From NCBI GenBank assembly GCA_003024785.1, contig PUQB01000442.1, forward strand, positions 146,709 through 210,708: a stretch of DNA of 64,000 bases, read 5' to 3'. The notes below the pieces were generated by a model. The model had not been told where the DNA came from, ran no database searches, and worked only from the letters and a program-made list of their open reading frames with translations. The first letter of the stretch is position 1. Each line of letters opens with the position of its first letter. A program made the position numbers and the translations under genes. This DNA comes from Selaginella tamariscina (taxonomy: Eukaryota; Streptophyta; Lycopodiopsida; Selaginellales; Selaginellaceae). Below, piece by piece: positions 11,971 through 22,676 of the stretch.

Positions 11971-12125
11971 CTCGGCGGCGGGATTAATCCCGCCGCTATA
12001 TGGTTAGACCCTCGGCGGCAGGATTAATCCTGCCGCCCTTTGCTAACCATATAGCGGCGGGATTAATCCCGCCGCTACACACGTCTCACCATATAGCGGC
12101 AGGATTAATCCCGCCGCTACGCACA
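11971..12125. repeat. Palindrome array 1: four copies of GGCGGGATTAATCCCGCC
   Basis: Cores lie at 11977-11994 (perfect), 12017-12034 (GGCAGGATTAATCCTGCC, a compensated change that keeps the symmetry), 12056-12073 (perfect) and 12098-12115 (one arm GGCAGG). Start-to-start spacing is 40, 39 and 42 bp. The flanks extend the symmetry (AGCGGC...GCCGCT). The spacers share ATAT and TAACC/GGTTA blocks. The compensated pair in copy 2 suggests that symmetry, not just sequence, has been kept or copied. Confidence 0.9.
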
Positions 12126-12129
12126 TATA

Positions 12130-12625
12130 TATTTATATATATGTATATGTGTGTAGGAGAGTGCGTGTGTGTGCCAAAGATAGACAAATCAGATAAATTA
12201 TACTGATACACAAATTATATACAAATTATACCGATACACAAATTATATGTATATCGTGTGTATGCGTGTGTGAAACAAATAAAATCATACAGATAAACAA
12301 ACAAATCAATAAAATATATATATATATATATATATATGTGTATGTATATATATTATATATATAGGAGTGTGCGTGTGTGTCCGAGAAATAGATAAATAAA
12401 TAAAATTATACAGATACTAGTAACATAATATATGTGTATATATGTACATAGGTATATATATATATGTGTGTATATGTTATCGTGTGTATGCGTGTGTGAA
12501 ACAAATAAAATCATAAGATAAACAAACACACACACACACATATATATACAGGAGTGTGCGTGTGTGTGCGAGAGTACAATTAACAAATCAATAAAATTAT
12601 ACAGATACACACACACACATATATA

Positions 12626-12686
<61 letters not shown>

Positions 12687-12989
12687 GTATGTATAGGAGT
12701 GTGCGTGTGTGTGCGAGAAATAGATAATATAATAGAATTATACAGATACTGGTACATTATATGTATGTATTATATGTATATAGGTATATATATATATGTG
12801 TGTGGTGTGTGTGTATGTATATCGTGAGTATGCGTGTGTGAGCGAAACAAATAAAATCATACAGATAAACAGGAGTGTGCGTGCGTGTGCAAGAGATAAA
12901 ATTAATAAATTAATAAAATTGTGCAAGAGTAAAATTAATAAATTAATAAAATTATACAGATACACAAACACAAACACACACAGATACAG

Positions 12990-13022
<33 letters not shown>

Positions 13023-13104
13023 ATATATCTGTGTGTGTATATGTATACAAGTGTGCGTGTGTGTGCGAGAGATAGAGATCTATAAAGAAGAGAGAGAGAG
13101 AAGG

Positions 13105-13140
<36 letters not shown>

Positions 13141-13180
13141 CACATAGATATATATATATATATATATATCTGTGTGTGTG

Positions 13181-13217
<37 letters not shown>

Positions 13218-13340
13218 ATGTATACGAGTGTGCGTGTGTGCGAGAGAGAGATCTAAATTATATTATTAAGATACACACACATATAAATATATATAATAAA
13301 TAAACTCAGAGGAGTGTGTGAGAGAGAGAGATCTCACCTG
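12130..13340. repeat. Compound minisatellite rich in GT/AT tracts
   Basis: A phrase of the type AGGAGTGTGCGTGTGTGTGC followed by GAGA-AATAGATAAATAAA and ATTATACAGATAC recurs near 12150, 12364, 12549, 12694, 12870, 13047, 13223 and 13309, most often about 145-215 bp apart with several intervals close to 176. A second phrase, CGTGTGTATGCGTGTG followed by AAACAAATAAAATCATA, occurs near 12255, 12480 and 12822. Long pure (TA)n and (GT)n tracts sit between. All open frames here are low-complexity translations and not genes. Confidence 0.85.
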
Positions 13341-13379
13341 TGTGAGAGAGAGAAGGAGATTTCACCGCCGCCGCCTTAC

Positions 13380-13700
13380 AAACCCTAGGAATATAACTTA
13401 AACCTAAAAGGAATAGAATATATATTAACCCTTAATCGAATATTCCTTCTAAGAATATACTTAAACCCTAAAAAGATTAAACTAGTGATTCGCCCTAAAC
13501 GAATATTCTTTCATTATATTATCAGCGTGTGCGTGTGCGTGGGTGTATCACATACACCCCAAGAATAAATATCATGCAGGGTTTAACACGTGTGTGTCCA
13601 TGAGAATGTTAAAGTTTCACGTGCAGCGATACATATATACACACATAGTATTATATACATAGACATACATACATATTAGTACATATTAATATTAGAGAGA
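13380..13700. other. Non-coding segment with AATATTC dyads
   Basis: Contains several GAATATTC-type short palindromes (for example near 13438 and 13500) and AAACCCTA words, between the two minisatellite blocks. Similar AGAATATTCT palindromes occur at 19860-19910. No gene seen. Confidence 0.4.
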
Positions 13701-13704
13701 CAGA

Positions 13705-14215
13705 GTACATGATCATGTATGGTGTGTATGTATAAGAGAAGAGTGACAATACATATTATGGATCATGCATGGTGTGTATGTTTGAGAGAGAGAGATAGTA
13801 CATATTTATATGGATCATGCATGGTGTGTATGTATGAGAGAAGAGTGAGAGTGTTAACAAATTAAATTATACACATTGGATATATTAGTACACACATACA
13901 TACACACATGTATACACACAGACATACATACATATTACATGTGTAAATTCAATGTGTTACATAGGGTTTAGGGTTTAGGGGGATGGATCATGCATGGTGT
14001 TTATGTATGAGAGGAGTGAGTGTTATACACATATACATTATACATATTACATAATATTGTAACATCAGTATATTATGGATCATGCATGGTGTGTATGTAT
14101 GAGAGAAGAGACAGGCTACATATTATGGATCATGATCATGCATGGTGTGTATGTATGAGAGAAGGGATTATGCATGGTGACACTGTGTATGTATGAGAGA
14201 AGAGATAGAGTGTTA
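13705..14215. repeat. Minisatellite GGATCATGCATGGTGTGTATG, seven copies
   Basis: The phrase ATCATGCATGGTGTGTATG, usually followed by TATGAGAGAAGAG, occurs near 13711, 13760, 13812, 13984, 14075, 14126 and 14168 with irregular spacing. Spacers share ATACACATACATACATATTAC and GTGTAAATTCAATGTGTTAC phrases (the latter also near 14305). TGCATGCA-type RY words are part of the unit. No coding potential. Confidence 0.8.
13963..13980 (+). repeat. Short interstitial telomere-like tract
   Basis: AGGGTTTAGGGTTTAGGG, two and a half units of the plant telomere repeat TTTAGGG, inside the minisatellite region. Too short to show a former chromosome end. Confidence 0.7.
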
Positions 14216-14359
14216 ACAAATGAAAATCGTACACATGTATATATTATATAGTACACATATATACATACACATGTGTATACACACATACATATATATTACA
14301 TGTGTAAATTCAATGTGTTACATACACACACTGAGTACATATAGATCATACATGCGTTG

Positions 14360-15195
14360 AACATGATGTTTTTCAATAAAGAAGCAACATATAATTTCTC
14401 AAGTTTGGTTTAGGGCAATGTGCATGTGTGTGCATATGTGTCTCTGTAAGTGCTTCTAATGCGTGTGCACATGTATATATAAATTTATGATTGTGTTTAT
14501 ATATAATATGTGCAAAACAAACATCGAATAATTAAGAAAATAATATTAATATACACACTATGAACATATTTTAAATTATACATAATAATATATGATTTTA
14601 TCTAATATATAGCCATATATAGTTTTAATAATATATATTAATTTAATATTGATAATAGTTCTTGAAATAATAACAAATTAATTGAGAAAATCCCATTAAT
14701 ATATACAAATGTAGAATAATTACTGAGATAATTAAGAATAAGACTAATTTAATTATGATAATCATGTTTAATATTGGAATATTCTTTGAATATTAAGAAA
14801 ATAACAAAGAATATCCCATTAATAGTAGGAAATGTAAATTAATTACTCGAGTAATTAAGAAAATAATAATAATAAACAGACTATGAATATATTTTAAATG
14901 ATACATAATAATATATCAATTTATTTATTGTATTAGTGTATATATATATATAATATAAACTTAATAATATATACTTGAATATTAAGAATGTAGAATAATT
15001 ACAAAAATTTCGTAATATTAAACAGCTTGAAGCACTTGAATGACATTAAATGCAATTTTAAAACACTCATTGGAATTGGAGAGTATATATGTCAGACTGT
15101 CGGTTATTTGTTTCAACTCATCTTAAATTTTCTTTTCTGTTATTTCAAAAATTTTGAATTTCTGACATAAGTATTGTCGGTCTGACATGTAAATT
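14360..15195. other. AT-rich gene-free DNA
   Basis: Two near-repeats of about 130 bp are visible (roughly 14525-14640 and 14850-14990), sharing TATGAACATATTTTAAATTATACATAATAATATAT-like sequence with breaks. Otherwise nothing recognised. Confidence 0.5.
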
Positions 15196-15301
15196 TGAAA
15201 ATGCATTTAATTTCCCACTCAAATTCAGATCTGGTTCTTTCTCGGCAAGGGTTTCTTTATTTCTTTATTTTTCACTCTTCAGATTTTTTTTTTCTTCTTA
15301 G

Positions 15302-15379
15302 TGATCAGCTCAGGAGCGACATTAAATTGGGTGCGCTATTGTTTATAGGAAAGCACGGCGCCTTCAGTGCTGTTTACAA
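15302..15379 (+). pseudogene. Isolated exon resembling a protein-kinase glycine-rich loop
   Basis: A long polypyrimidine tract ending in CTTCTTAG precedes this 78-nt block and GTAAGT follows it, so it has clean splice borders. In frame it reads DIKLGALLFIGKHGAFSAVYK. The second half resembles the kinase nucleotide-binding loop G-x-G-x-x-G-x-V with the usual VYK ending, but the third glycine is serine. No neighbouring kinase exon (such as one with HRD or DFG) was found, so it is either a lone captured or transposed exon or a chance resemblance. The palindrome array 2 would lie in its downstream intron if it is spliced to 16386. Confidence 0.3.
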
Positions 15380-15495
15380 GTAAGTATTATAAACAAATTT
15401 AAATATATTTATAAAGATTCACTCTCTTACATTCTCTCTTAAATTTTAGAATTTAGGGATTTAGGAATGCATTAGGATTACAATATATTCTGTTA

Positions 15496-16245
15496 GGGAT
15501 TTATCCCGTTTAAATATACTTTTAACTTAATATTCTGGTTAGCCGGGCGGCGGGATTAATCCGGCCATTTTTTTTGCCTCTTCGAAGAGGTGGCGGGATT
15601 AATCCCGCCACCATCTCTTTATAGCTATGACAGAATTAGTCGGGCAATGCTTCTCCGCCTCTTAAGAAGAGCGGCGGGATTAATCCCGCCGATAACTCTC
15701 TCAACTGATAAAGAGATACTTGAATTTATTAAAAGAGTTATCTGGGATTAATCTCACATCCATTTTAGGAGGCAGAGAAGGTGTGGCGGGATTAATCTCG
15801 CCATCACATTCCTGTTTTAAATATTTGTGGGCAGGATTCATCCCGAATTTCTTTAAAATCATAATTTCGGAGAGAATTGTGGGCGGGATTAATCCCGCCC
15901 TTATTCCCCGTCGTCAGAGTTGTGGGCGGGATTAATCCCGCCGCCTATTCTCCTTCGTCAGTGTTGTGGGCGGGATTAATCCGCCCCCTCTTCCTCGTCG
16001 GGGATTTGCGGGATTAATCCCGCCGCCGATTCCCTCCGCGAGGAAGAAGCGGCGGGATTAATCCCGCCGGTACTTCCTCGTCGGAGGGAGTCCCGGCGGG
16101 ATTAATCCCGCCGCTCTCTCAGACGAGGAAGTACCGTCGCGGGATTAATCCCGCCGACGATTCCCTCCCGCGGGAAGAATCGGCGGGATTAATCCCGCCA
16201 TCGTTCCTCGTCGGAGGGTCGTGGGCGGGATTAATCCCGCCCATC
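15496..16245. repeat. Palindrome array 2: 14 copies of GGCGGGATTAATCCCGCC, ~43-44 bp phase
   Basis: Cores start at 15549, 15592, 15673, 15785, 15830 (decayed), 15882, 15925, 15969 (one base short), 16007, 16051, 16095, 16138, 16182 and 16224; weaker relatives lie near 15496 and 15742. Spacing is mostly 42-45 bp, and the larger gaps (81) are close to two periods. The spacers also form inverted pairs: CCTCTTCGAAGAGG (15578-15591), CGCCTCTTAAGAAGAGCG (about 15656-15673), and GGTACTTCCTCGTC (16069-16082) with GACGAGGAAGTACC (16122-16135), which enclose the copy at 16095 symmetrically. It is much richer in G+C than the surroundings. It ends 140 bp before the DUF7869-type gene. Confidence 0.95.
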
Positions 16246-16385
16246 AGTTGTATTAATAAAGCATGAGATATTATCTTATACATAATTATGTATTATTGCA
16301 CATGCATATTATTAAGCAACCGCAGTTATGATTTCTTAGAAATATTGCATAAACAGATATCATAAATAACACAATTATTTATGTG

Positions 16386-19300
16386 CAGGACAATATGTAT
16401 AATACTGGAGATAAAAAGTCTTCTTCTTCGGAACAACGAGATAGTTGGCACTGGAACTGTGGAAGTTCGAATAATGCATCATGTCACAATATTGCCCAAG
16501 GATCTTGTGTGTACGTATGGGTGAACACCATTTTCAAGCATGTTGAGGTTCTGGGAATGGAATTTGAGGAGGGTTCTCCTGTATTGTGGAATTTGGATGA
16601 AGTCAAGGCTGACACAGAATATGCAGAGTCACAAACAAATAGTAGCACGATTTACCAGATGATGGCTTGCCTGCTGTGATGGATGAGGTGATTCTCTTTC
16701 TTCGTGAGATTGAGTCGGGGAGGCATCATCACAGCTATAAATCCAATGGAAGCAGTGTCAGAAGAGAAACTAGGGTCCGACTTCGTGGGTGTAGTTGTGA
16801 CAGAGGTTTCACCTAATGGCACATTGTATCCTGGATCCCTCGTGAGGTGGCGAACATCTGAATTAAGACGGCAAGATGGTTCAACATATTCTGGGTTGGA
16901 TTTCAATAATAACAACCCGGAAGAACAACTCATATTTGAAGAGGTTCCTTGCATTGGTCCTATTGTAAGAAAAAGGCGATTCATGGGTTGTAGATCTTCC
17001 CCTGCAAGTTTCAGCAAGAGGGTAAAGATGGATCCTACATCTTCCGAAAGTGTTACGAGCATTTCCACGATTGACTGTTGCAAGAAGAAGTGTTGTCAGA
17101 TGGCAGACCGGAATGAAATTACCCAATGTAGACATGTCTTTCGTATGCTCACCCAAAAGCAAAGGCATGAGTTTGTATATGCTGCACTAACTGGGTGTAT
17201 TGATGGAATGGCCTCGGACACAGGTTATCAGAGTACATCCATGGTATTTAATAAGGTGGCCATCTGCTTCAAAGCTTGGTACAGTATATACGGGATCCCA
17301 AAGACCACGTTCTACCGTCGGAGGGATGAGTGGCTAGATGGAGCGCGAACCTCAGTCATGGGAACACTCGCTTGGTCAAAACCCGCTCTCACATCATGGC
17401 AGCCATAGAGATACTCAAGGCTTTTGTGGAAGCAAATGCAGACAGGATGCCTCACAAATGCCGAACCACAAATGCAGGGGTCAGGGAAAATCTCAAGGTT
17501 TTGCCTTCAATCTACACTCAATTGAAGCTGTGTGAACATGTGAACAAGTGCCTCAGTTTGATGGGGCCAAGCAATCTGCACTGGTACCTTCAACAACATA
17601 TGGAATACTCATTTTAAGGATGTGGAGATTGCAAAACACTCTAGCTTTTCAAGTGTGACACTTGTACATCATTGAAGGCTGCAGAGGCTTGTGCAAAAAC
17701 CTTGGTGGAGATCACTACCATTCAAAGAAGATGGAGGCCCACATGATTGCACAACAAACTTGCCGGTCTCAGTACTATGCACACCGCATGCTTTCTGTGT
17801 CACGCCCATCAGAGTACCTGTGCTTGATCCATGACAAGATGGATCATTCAAAGACCAGCATTCCAAAGCTCTTTGCAACACCAAAGTGCCTTGGAAATGT
17901 CATGAAACTTCCGATTTCATTGACAGGTGTGCTAACACATGGACACGGTTGTGAGTCATATGGACACTTTTCACTTCCACATTGGTCTAGCGACTCCAAT
18001 TTCACTATTGGGTCGTTAGCCATGTGTTTCAGAAACCTTGAAGCCCACTCACAGACAAGTCCTATCAGTGATCTCAAAGTGAAGAAACAACACCTTCAAC
18101 CTTTACATAATGCTCTCATGAACACGTCTGCACTTGAGGCTACTTGGGAATATGAGAGGCATTGTCAGCACCTGCACAAAAAACAGATGGCCCTGTTGAG
18201 AGTTCAGGTTCAGTGGAGGGATCTAGCTCAAATAGTGTACATGTGTCCTCAACATCAAATAAGCTTCCTCGTCATTTGCTTTTACAGATGGATAATTGTG
18301 CAGGCGAGAACAAAAATAGGTAAATCATTTTACTTAAGGGTTTCTCAAGCTCATACTTATTTTTATTTTCTAGATATGTGCTAGCATACTTGTCAATGCT
18401 TGTTGCCAAAGGTGTGTTTGAAACAATCACGCTCAGTTTTCTTATGGTTGGTCACACTCATGAAGATATTGATGCGTTCTTCAGCAAGGTCTCCAACTCT
18501 ACAAAAAGGACAAGTGCACTTACCTTACCGCATATGATGAATCTTTTTGAAAATTGCATCTCCAAAAAAAGTTGTGCTTTGCTTGTGACTGAGGTGCCAG
18601 ACTTCAAAAAATTTCTCAAGGAGTATATAAAAGAGGGAGTGATTCTTTAGTTGGTCACCTTGTGCCGCTACAATTCTTTTTCTCCATACGAGATGGTATA
18701 CCTATTATGCAGTACAAGTTACGGCCATCAGAGCAGGAGTGGTTACCGAAAGAGGGTTAATGCTCTTCAAAAGTGGAGAGAATGGAAAGCCACTTCTCCC
18801 AGAAGGACAACCAGACCCTATTCCATTGAGTGCCCAGCTCAAGGAACAAGAGGTTATTATTGATGGCATCAAAAAATATGTGGCATGGGTTCAAAAATCG
18901 ATGCCAAAGAATTCTGATAAGGCAACTGGTTACTCAGAACTATATAAGCATGTGGTGACTATTGGGAGACTGTTGTTCGAGAGTTGGAAGGGCCTACTGT
19001 CACAAGTACAGAATTGCAACACCCTTTTTGGCCTAAAACAAGGTGGCGAGAGGAGATTGAAATGACATCACTGAGCACAGACGACATAGAAGCCAGTAGT
19101 GATGTGGAAGTGCAAACCCCACACTTTGTTGGACAAAGGAACCAAAAACCTAAAGCATACTTTGATTGCTGCCAGGATCTTCAAAAACTAATGATGGTTC
19201 TCATTACTCCAGATGCGTCATATAATCAGCCTATTTGGATGGGTCAAATTATCGACACACCTGAAGTAATCACAAAAAATAGTATTGTTAAGGTTGCATG

Positions 19301-19496
19301 GTTCAAACCAAAAAAAGGCGACACGAGAAGGAGAGCGAAAGATATAATGGATGCCTAGAGAAAACATGGTCTCCCAATCAAAAAGACCCAGCATGTTTTA
19401 TAAATGTTAAATCCATTCGATATGGGTGGATGTCAAGAAGCGTTGATAAAGTCACGATTAACAAAACTGCAAGGGAATGTATGTTTTCTGAAGCTT
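16386..19496 (+). pseudogene. DUF7869-type transposase-like gene, frameshifted
   Basis: I believe this belongs to the plant/animal family recorded as DUF7869, an RNase H-fold, probably transposon-derived nuclease; the Pfam name is from memory. An AG acceptor just precedes 16386. In order the pieces are: an N-terminal part; a Cys-rich stretch CCKKKCCQMADRNEI (about 17078) and KAWYSIYGIPKTTFYRR (about 17272), typical of the family; MPHKC (about 17450); CDTCTSLKAAEAC (about 17652); LIHDKMDHSKTSIPKL (about 17824) carrying the first likely catalytic Asp; MDNCAGENKNR (about 18288) carrying the second; a 54-nt intron at 18320-18373; YVLAYLSMLVAKGVFE; and FLMVGHTHEDIDAFF (about 18440) with the third acidic site. 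The C-terminal part includes RPSEQEWLPKEG and NSIVKVAWFKPKKG. At least five frame changes (near 16500, 17330-17400, 17600, 17690, 18200, 18640, 19000) break it, so it is a recent pseudogene or the sequence carries indel errors. Confidence 0.75.
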
Positions 19497-19864
19497 AAAG
19501 CAATTACAAAATTATAAAATATCATATATTTAATATTCATAATTATTATAAACTCTTTAATAATAGTACCAAATTGTTTACTTAACTATATAAATTTAAA
19601 AAATGATATGGAAGATTGACTATATTATTATAGGATTTTATATATATTATTACTACTACAAATTTTTAATTAATAATGTTATATTTAAATATTAATATTT
19701 TAATAACAACATCAATATTTATATAATGTACCTCTTATGCTCTTCCTTAATTGTTATATTAGGCAATATATTATATAATTTAATACTTCTACTTTTATAA
19801 TGTTATTAATTTTTGTTCAATGAATGCTATAATTTATTAAAGGGTCGAATACAAAATAGAATAT

Positions 19865-20000
19865 TCTAAAGAATATTCTTTTTCAAACATATATTCTAAA
19901 GAATATTCCTTTAATATTAGAAAATGCTAATTAAATAGCTAAAATTGCTAATTATTAGGAAATGGGACTATAGCCATGCCCATTTTAGTTACAACATGCA
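19865..20000 (+). repeat. Dispersed repeat, copy 2 (also at 10890-11005)
   Basis: Begins with two AGAATATTCT palindromes and continues through AAAATGCTAATTAAATAG, AAATTGCTAATTA, GGAAATGGGACTATA and CCCATTTTAGTTA. It lies between the DUF7869-type gene and the first tandem unit, so it may be the end of the element carrying that gene. Confidence 0.5.
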
Positions 20001-20002
20001 TT

Positions 20003-20548
20003 AAACCTGTATTAAGGGTCTATCGGAATAAGGAAGAACAAAAATAGAGTACATATCAAACTTCAGAATGTCGGGAAAGAGTAAGGATGGCAAGGTATGT
20101 AACAGGCAGCAGTACTGCAGATCCCGTCACAGTACTGAGAAAAGAATAGTATACATCAAAGAAAGATGAGCAAGAGATAATCGTATTGAGAGTGAAAGAA
20201 AACTTATATTACGTCTGCACATGGAACATAATACAAAATTACAGTATACTTGGGATCTTGTTCTAGTCCTAATCTGGTCTATTTATCCCTATAGTAACTA
20301 CCTCTTAGCTTTATTCATTCAGTTACTGTAACTCCTTATCCTTATTCGGGTATGCCGTACTCCACTTCAAACATCATATTGCAGTAGTGAGTCATTCGTA
20401 TTACGATAGTGTCTCGTACTCCAATATTTTCTTTCGACTCTCGTTTTTTCCACAATATATACTTTTTTTTTGGTGTTTTTCCCATTATATTTGCCCATGA
20501 AATAAACACAATTAGGAACCTTCTACGTGTCTAACTACGATTCTAACA
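20003..20548 (-). mobile_element. LTR of family D, partial (unit 1)
   Basis: Minus-oriented LTR beginning TGTTAGAATCGTAG (at 20548 reading left) and matching 44862-45463, but lacking the last ~55 bp, where it abuts unrelated DNA at 20003. It keeps a TATA-like CTATTTAT region. Confidence 0.8.
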
Positions 20549-20589
20549 ATACTACACGTTAAATTGTCATGTTGGATAAATATCCTTGT

Positions 20590-22650
20590 GACAAAGCATA
20601 AGATGGATTATAATTCCATTGTCATTAAATATTTATGTTTAAGGGAGTGTTTAAGCTAATTCCATATTTTAATATTTTGTGAGAGGATGGAAAAGATTTT
20701 TACACCATGTTGTTGTCTTAAACTAAATGTAGCTAGTTCTAACAAATATTAGTGTCTTAAACCAATGTAGTTGGTTTTGCCAATATTATCATGTTAAATT
20801 AAAATTTCCTACCACCATGGGAGCCATATGTAGTCAGAGACTCTAATTCTCCACCTATAGTCACTAAAGTTCCTCTTTAAGACTGTTAGGTGTGCTCATC
20901 CCCCACAAAGTTCCTTTTGCGTCTTGATAATCTTTTGGGCCATTGGCATTTGGTTCAACTACACTCACATGATTGCCTTTGAAATCGAAGGACTAGGAGT
21001 CCTCACCTTCATCAGTCGAGCTTTGATTTTGCTGATCGTCACCTACATTATCATTGCATCCACCACTTATGCGATAAGCTATGGCACATCCTACATTGCA
21101 AAGCTCGCCTTAGCCGACTTGTTGAGTGTTTCCTACTGCATATGTGAGAAGGCATGCACCAGCTAAAATTCAACCCCAATTGACACTTCACCTATCGGAA
21201 AGGCTTCCGACGCTTGCCACACTTTATGCACATCACTACCTGCATGTACTTTATTGCAATTTCTTCTACCTCTGACTCATAACACTGACTTGCCACTCCA
21301 CCTGATTGATGCATAAGGTAACTCCACACACATACTACCTCTGCTTCTTTGATGGTGGTGTCTTCGCAATCTTGCTTGTACTCTCATGTTGCTTACCACT
21401 AGATCCTTCCTGAGCCAAGTTCTCTTTTGGTTTTCCTATGGTGTATGTGCTTTCTGCAATTTACTAGCATACTCTGCCTTGTCTACTTCTTTTCAAATAC
21501 ATTACATGGTTCACAATGGCTATATATTGCTTAGAGGAAAGATGAAACTTAAAAGAGTTCACAAGAAAATTAAATAGGAACTCAACTTCCTTTTTAGGTT
21601 AGCAATCGCAAACCAAGCTTGCTATTAATATTGGTGCCCTTCCTTTAAATATATATCTAATTCTTCTTATCAATTCTAAGCTTAGCTTTCTCTGACAGTA
21701 ACTAGAAAAGTTTCACGATGACTTGCTCATCAATGAACATATTCTTTCCTTTTGCGTATGCTATAAGATCATCATTATCCTCTTCTAGCCTTTTAAATTG
21801 TATTTTATTTTATATTCTGAGCCAACACCAAGGACATGAGCAATCTAAGCAATTTGGAACATAATTTCTATATTAATATTATTAACAATATGAAATCTTA
21901 CTTTCTTTTTATTTAACTCAGCCTGTGGTGCTATCTTTGAAGCTATTTTGACATCGGGTTGGGTAGTTCATGAAACTTACACCCTCACGTTTGTAAATTA
22001 ATGGTAATTGAAAACAATTATATCCAAATGATACATATTCTATTGTGAAATGAAGTTCAATTATAGATAAATAAACTTGATTAATAAGAAAAGCAATGAT
22101 AATAATTATTAACGTTGAAATATACTATGAATCATCGTGGCAGTGAAGATGCAGAATTTGTTCTTATCTAATAGCTGTTGGTGAATCCCGAACTTCTTTG
22201 ATTTCTAATGCCTAGGGCCAAAGAGGTTCTAATGCCTAGGGCTCATGAAATCCATATATGTCATTAATGTGTATATTTAAAAATGAAACTGATTCTAGCC
22301 TCCATGATATCAAATGATTTAATAATATAAGGAAATGATGTATAAGAGACTACGAAATGTGTACATGTTATGAGCTCGATTGAAACTTAACTTTCCTACA
22401 TCTTTAGCAAGTCTGTTTGCAACTGCAGATTAACACATATGGCAACATTTATGATCATTTACAACTTAAATATAAATCTAATGTCAAGAATTCAACACTA
22501 AAAAATAGGGCCTTTATTAATCAAACAAACTCACATTAGAAATCCTTGGAAAAGCCACTCAAATCTTAATAATAGCCTTAAGCTTTCCATCCTTGGACCT
22601 GCATTTATCCTTATGTAAGTTATGGATAAAATTATGATGTTAGTTTGATT
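20590..22650 (-). pseudogene. Exon-like segments downstream of the Dof-like gene (unit 1)
   Basis: On the minus strand several short blocks look coding: SKDGKLKAVIKI (about 22590), ANRLAKDVGKLS (about 22410), KIASKIAPQAELNKKK followed by a GTAAG donor (about 21915), a block with LEEDNDDLIAYAKGKN (about 21780) continuing EQVIVKLF, KLQKAHTP (about 21440) and SSGKQHESTSKIAKTPPSKK (about 21370). They are the same in units 2 and 3. They may be 3' exons of the Dof-like gene, or a decayed neighbouring gene; I could not join them in one frame. The plus-strand frame 20924-21166 is opposite to these and is not believed. Confidence 0.4.
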
Positions 22651-22676
22651 AAGGACATGAGAAAGTAATACTAGTA

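Noticed and set aside
12353-13269. Several open frames of 60-157 codons on both strands
   Set aside because: They translate (TA)n, (GT)n and (GAGA)n tracts into Tyr/Ile/His/Thr or Cys/Val strings and are not genes.
13963-13980. Former telomere or fusion point
   Set aside because: Only two and a half TTTAGGG units inside a minisatellite; too little for that conclusion.
15549-16241. CRISPR-like look of regularly spaced 18-bp palindromes
   Set aside because: The setting is a plant nuclear genome, spacers are related to each other and palindromic, and no cas-like gene exists. It is a phased palindrome array.
20924-21166. Open frame for a hydrophobic 80-residue protein, repeated at 45808-46083 and 62141-62383
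   Set aside because: It is preserved because the whole unit is duplicated. The opposite strand has exon-like coding blocks, and no start context, splice or family support exists for this frame.
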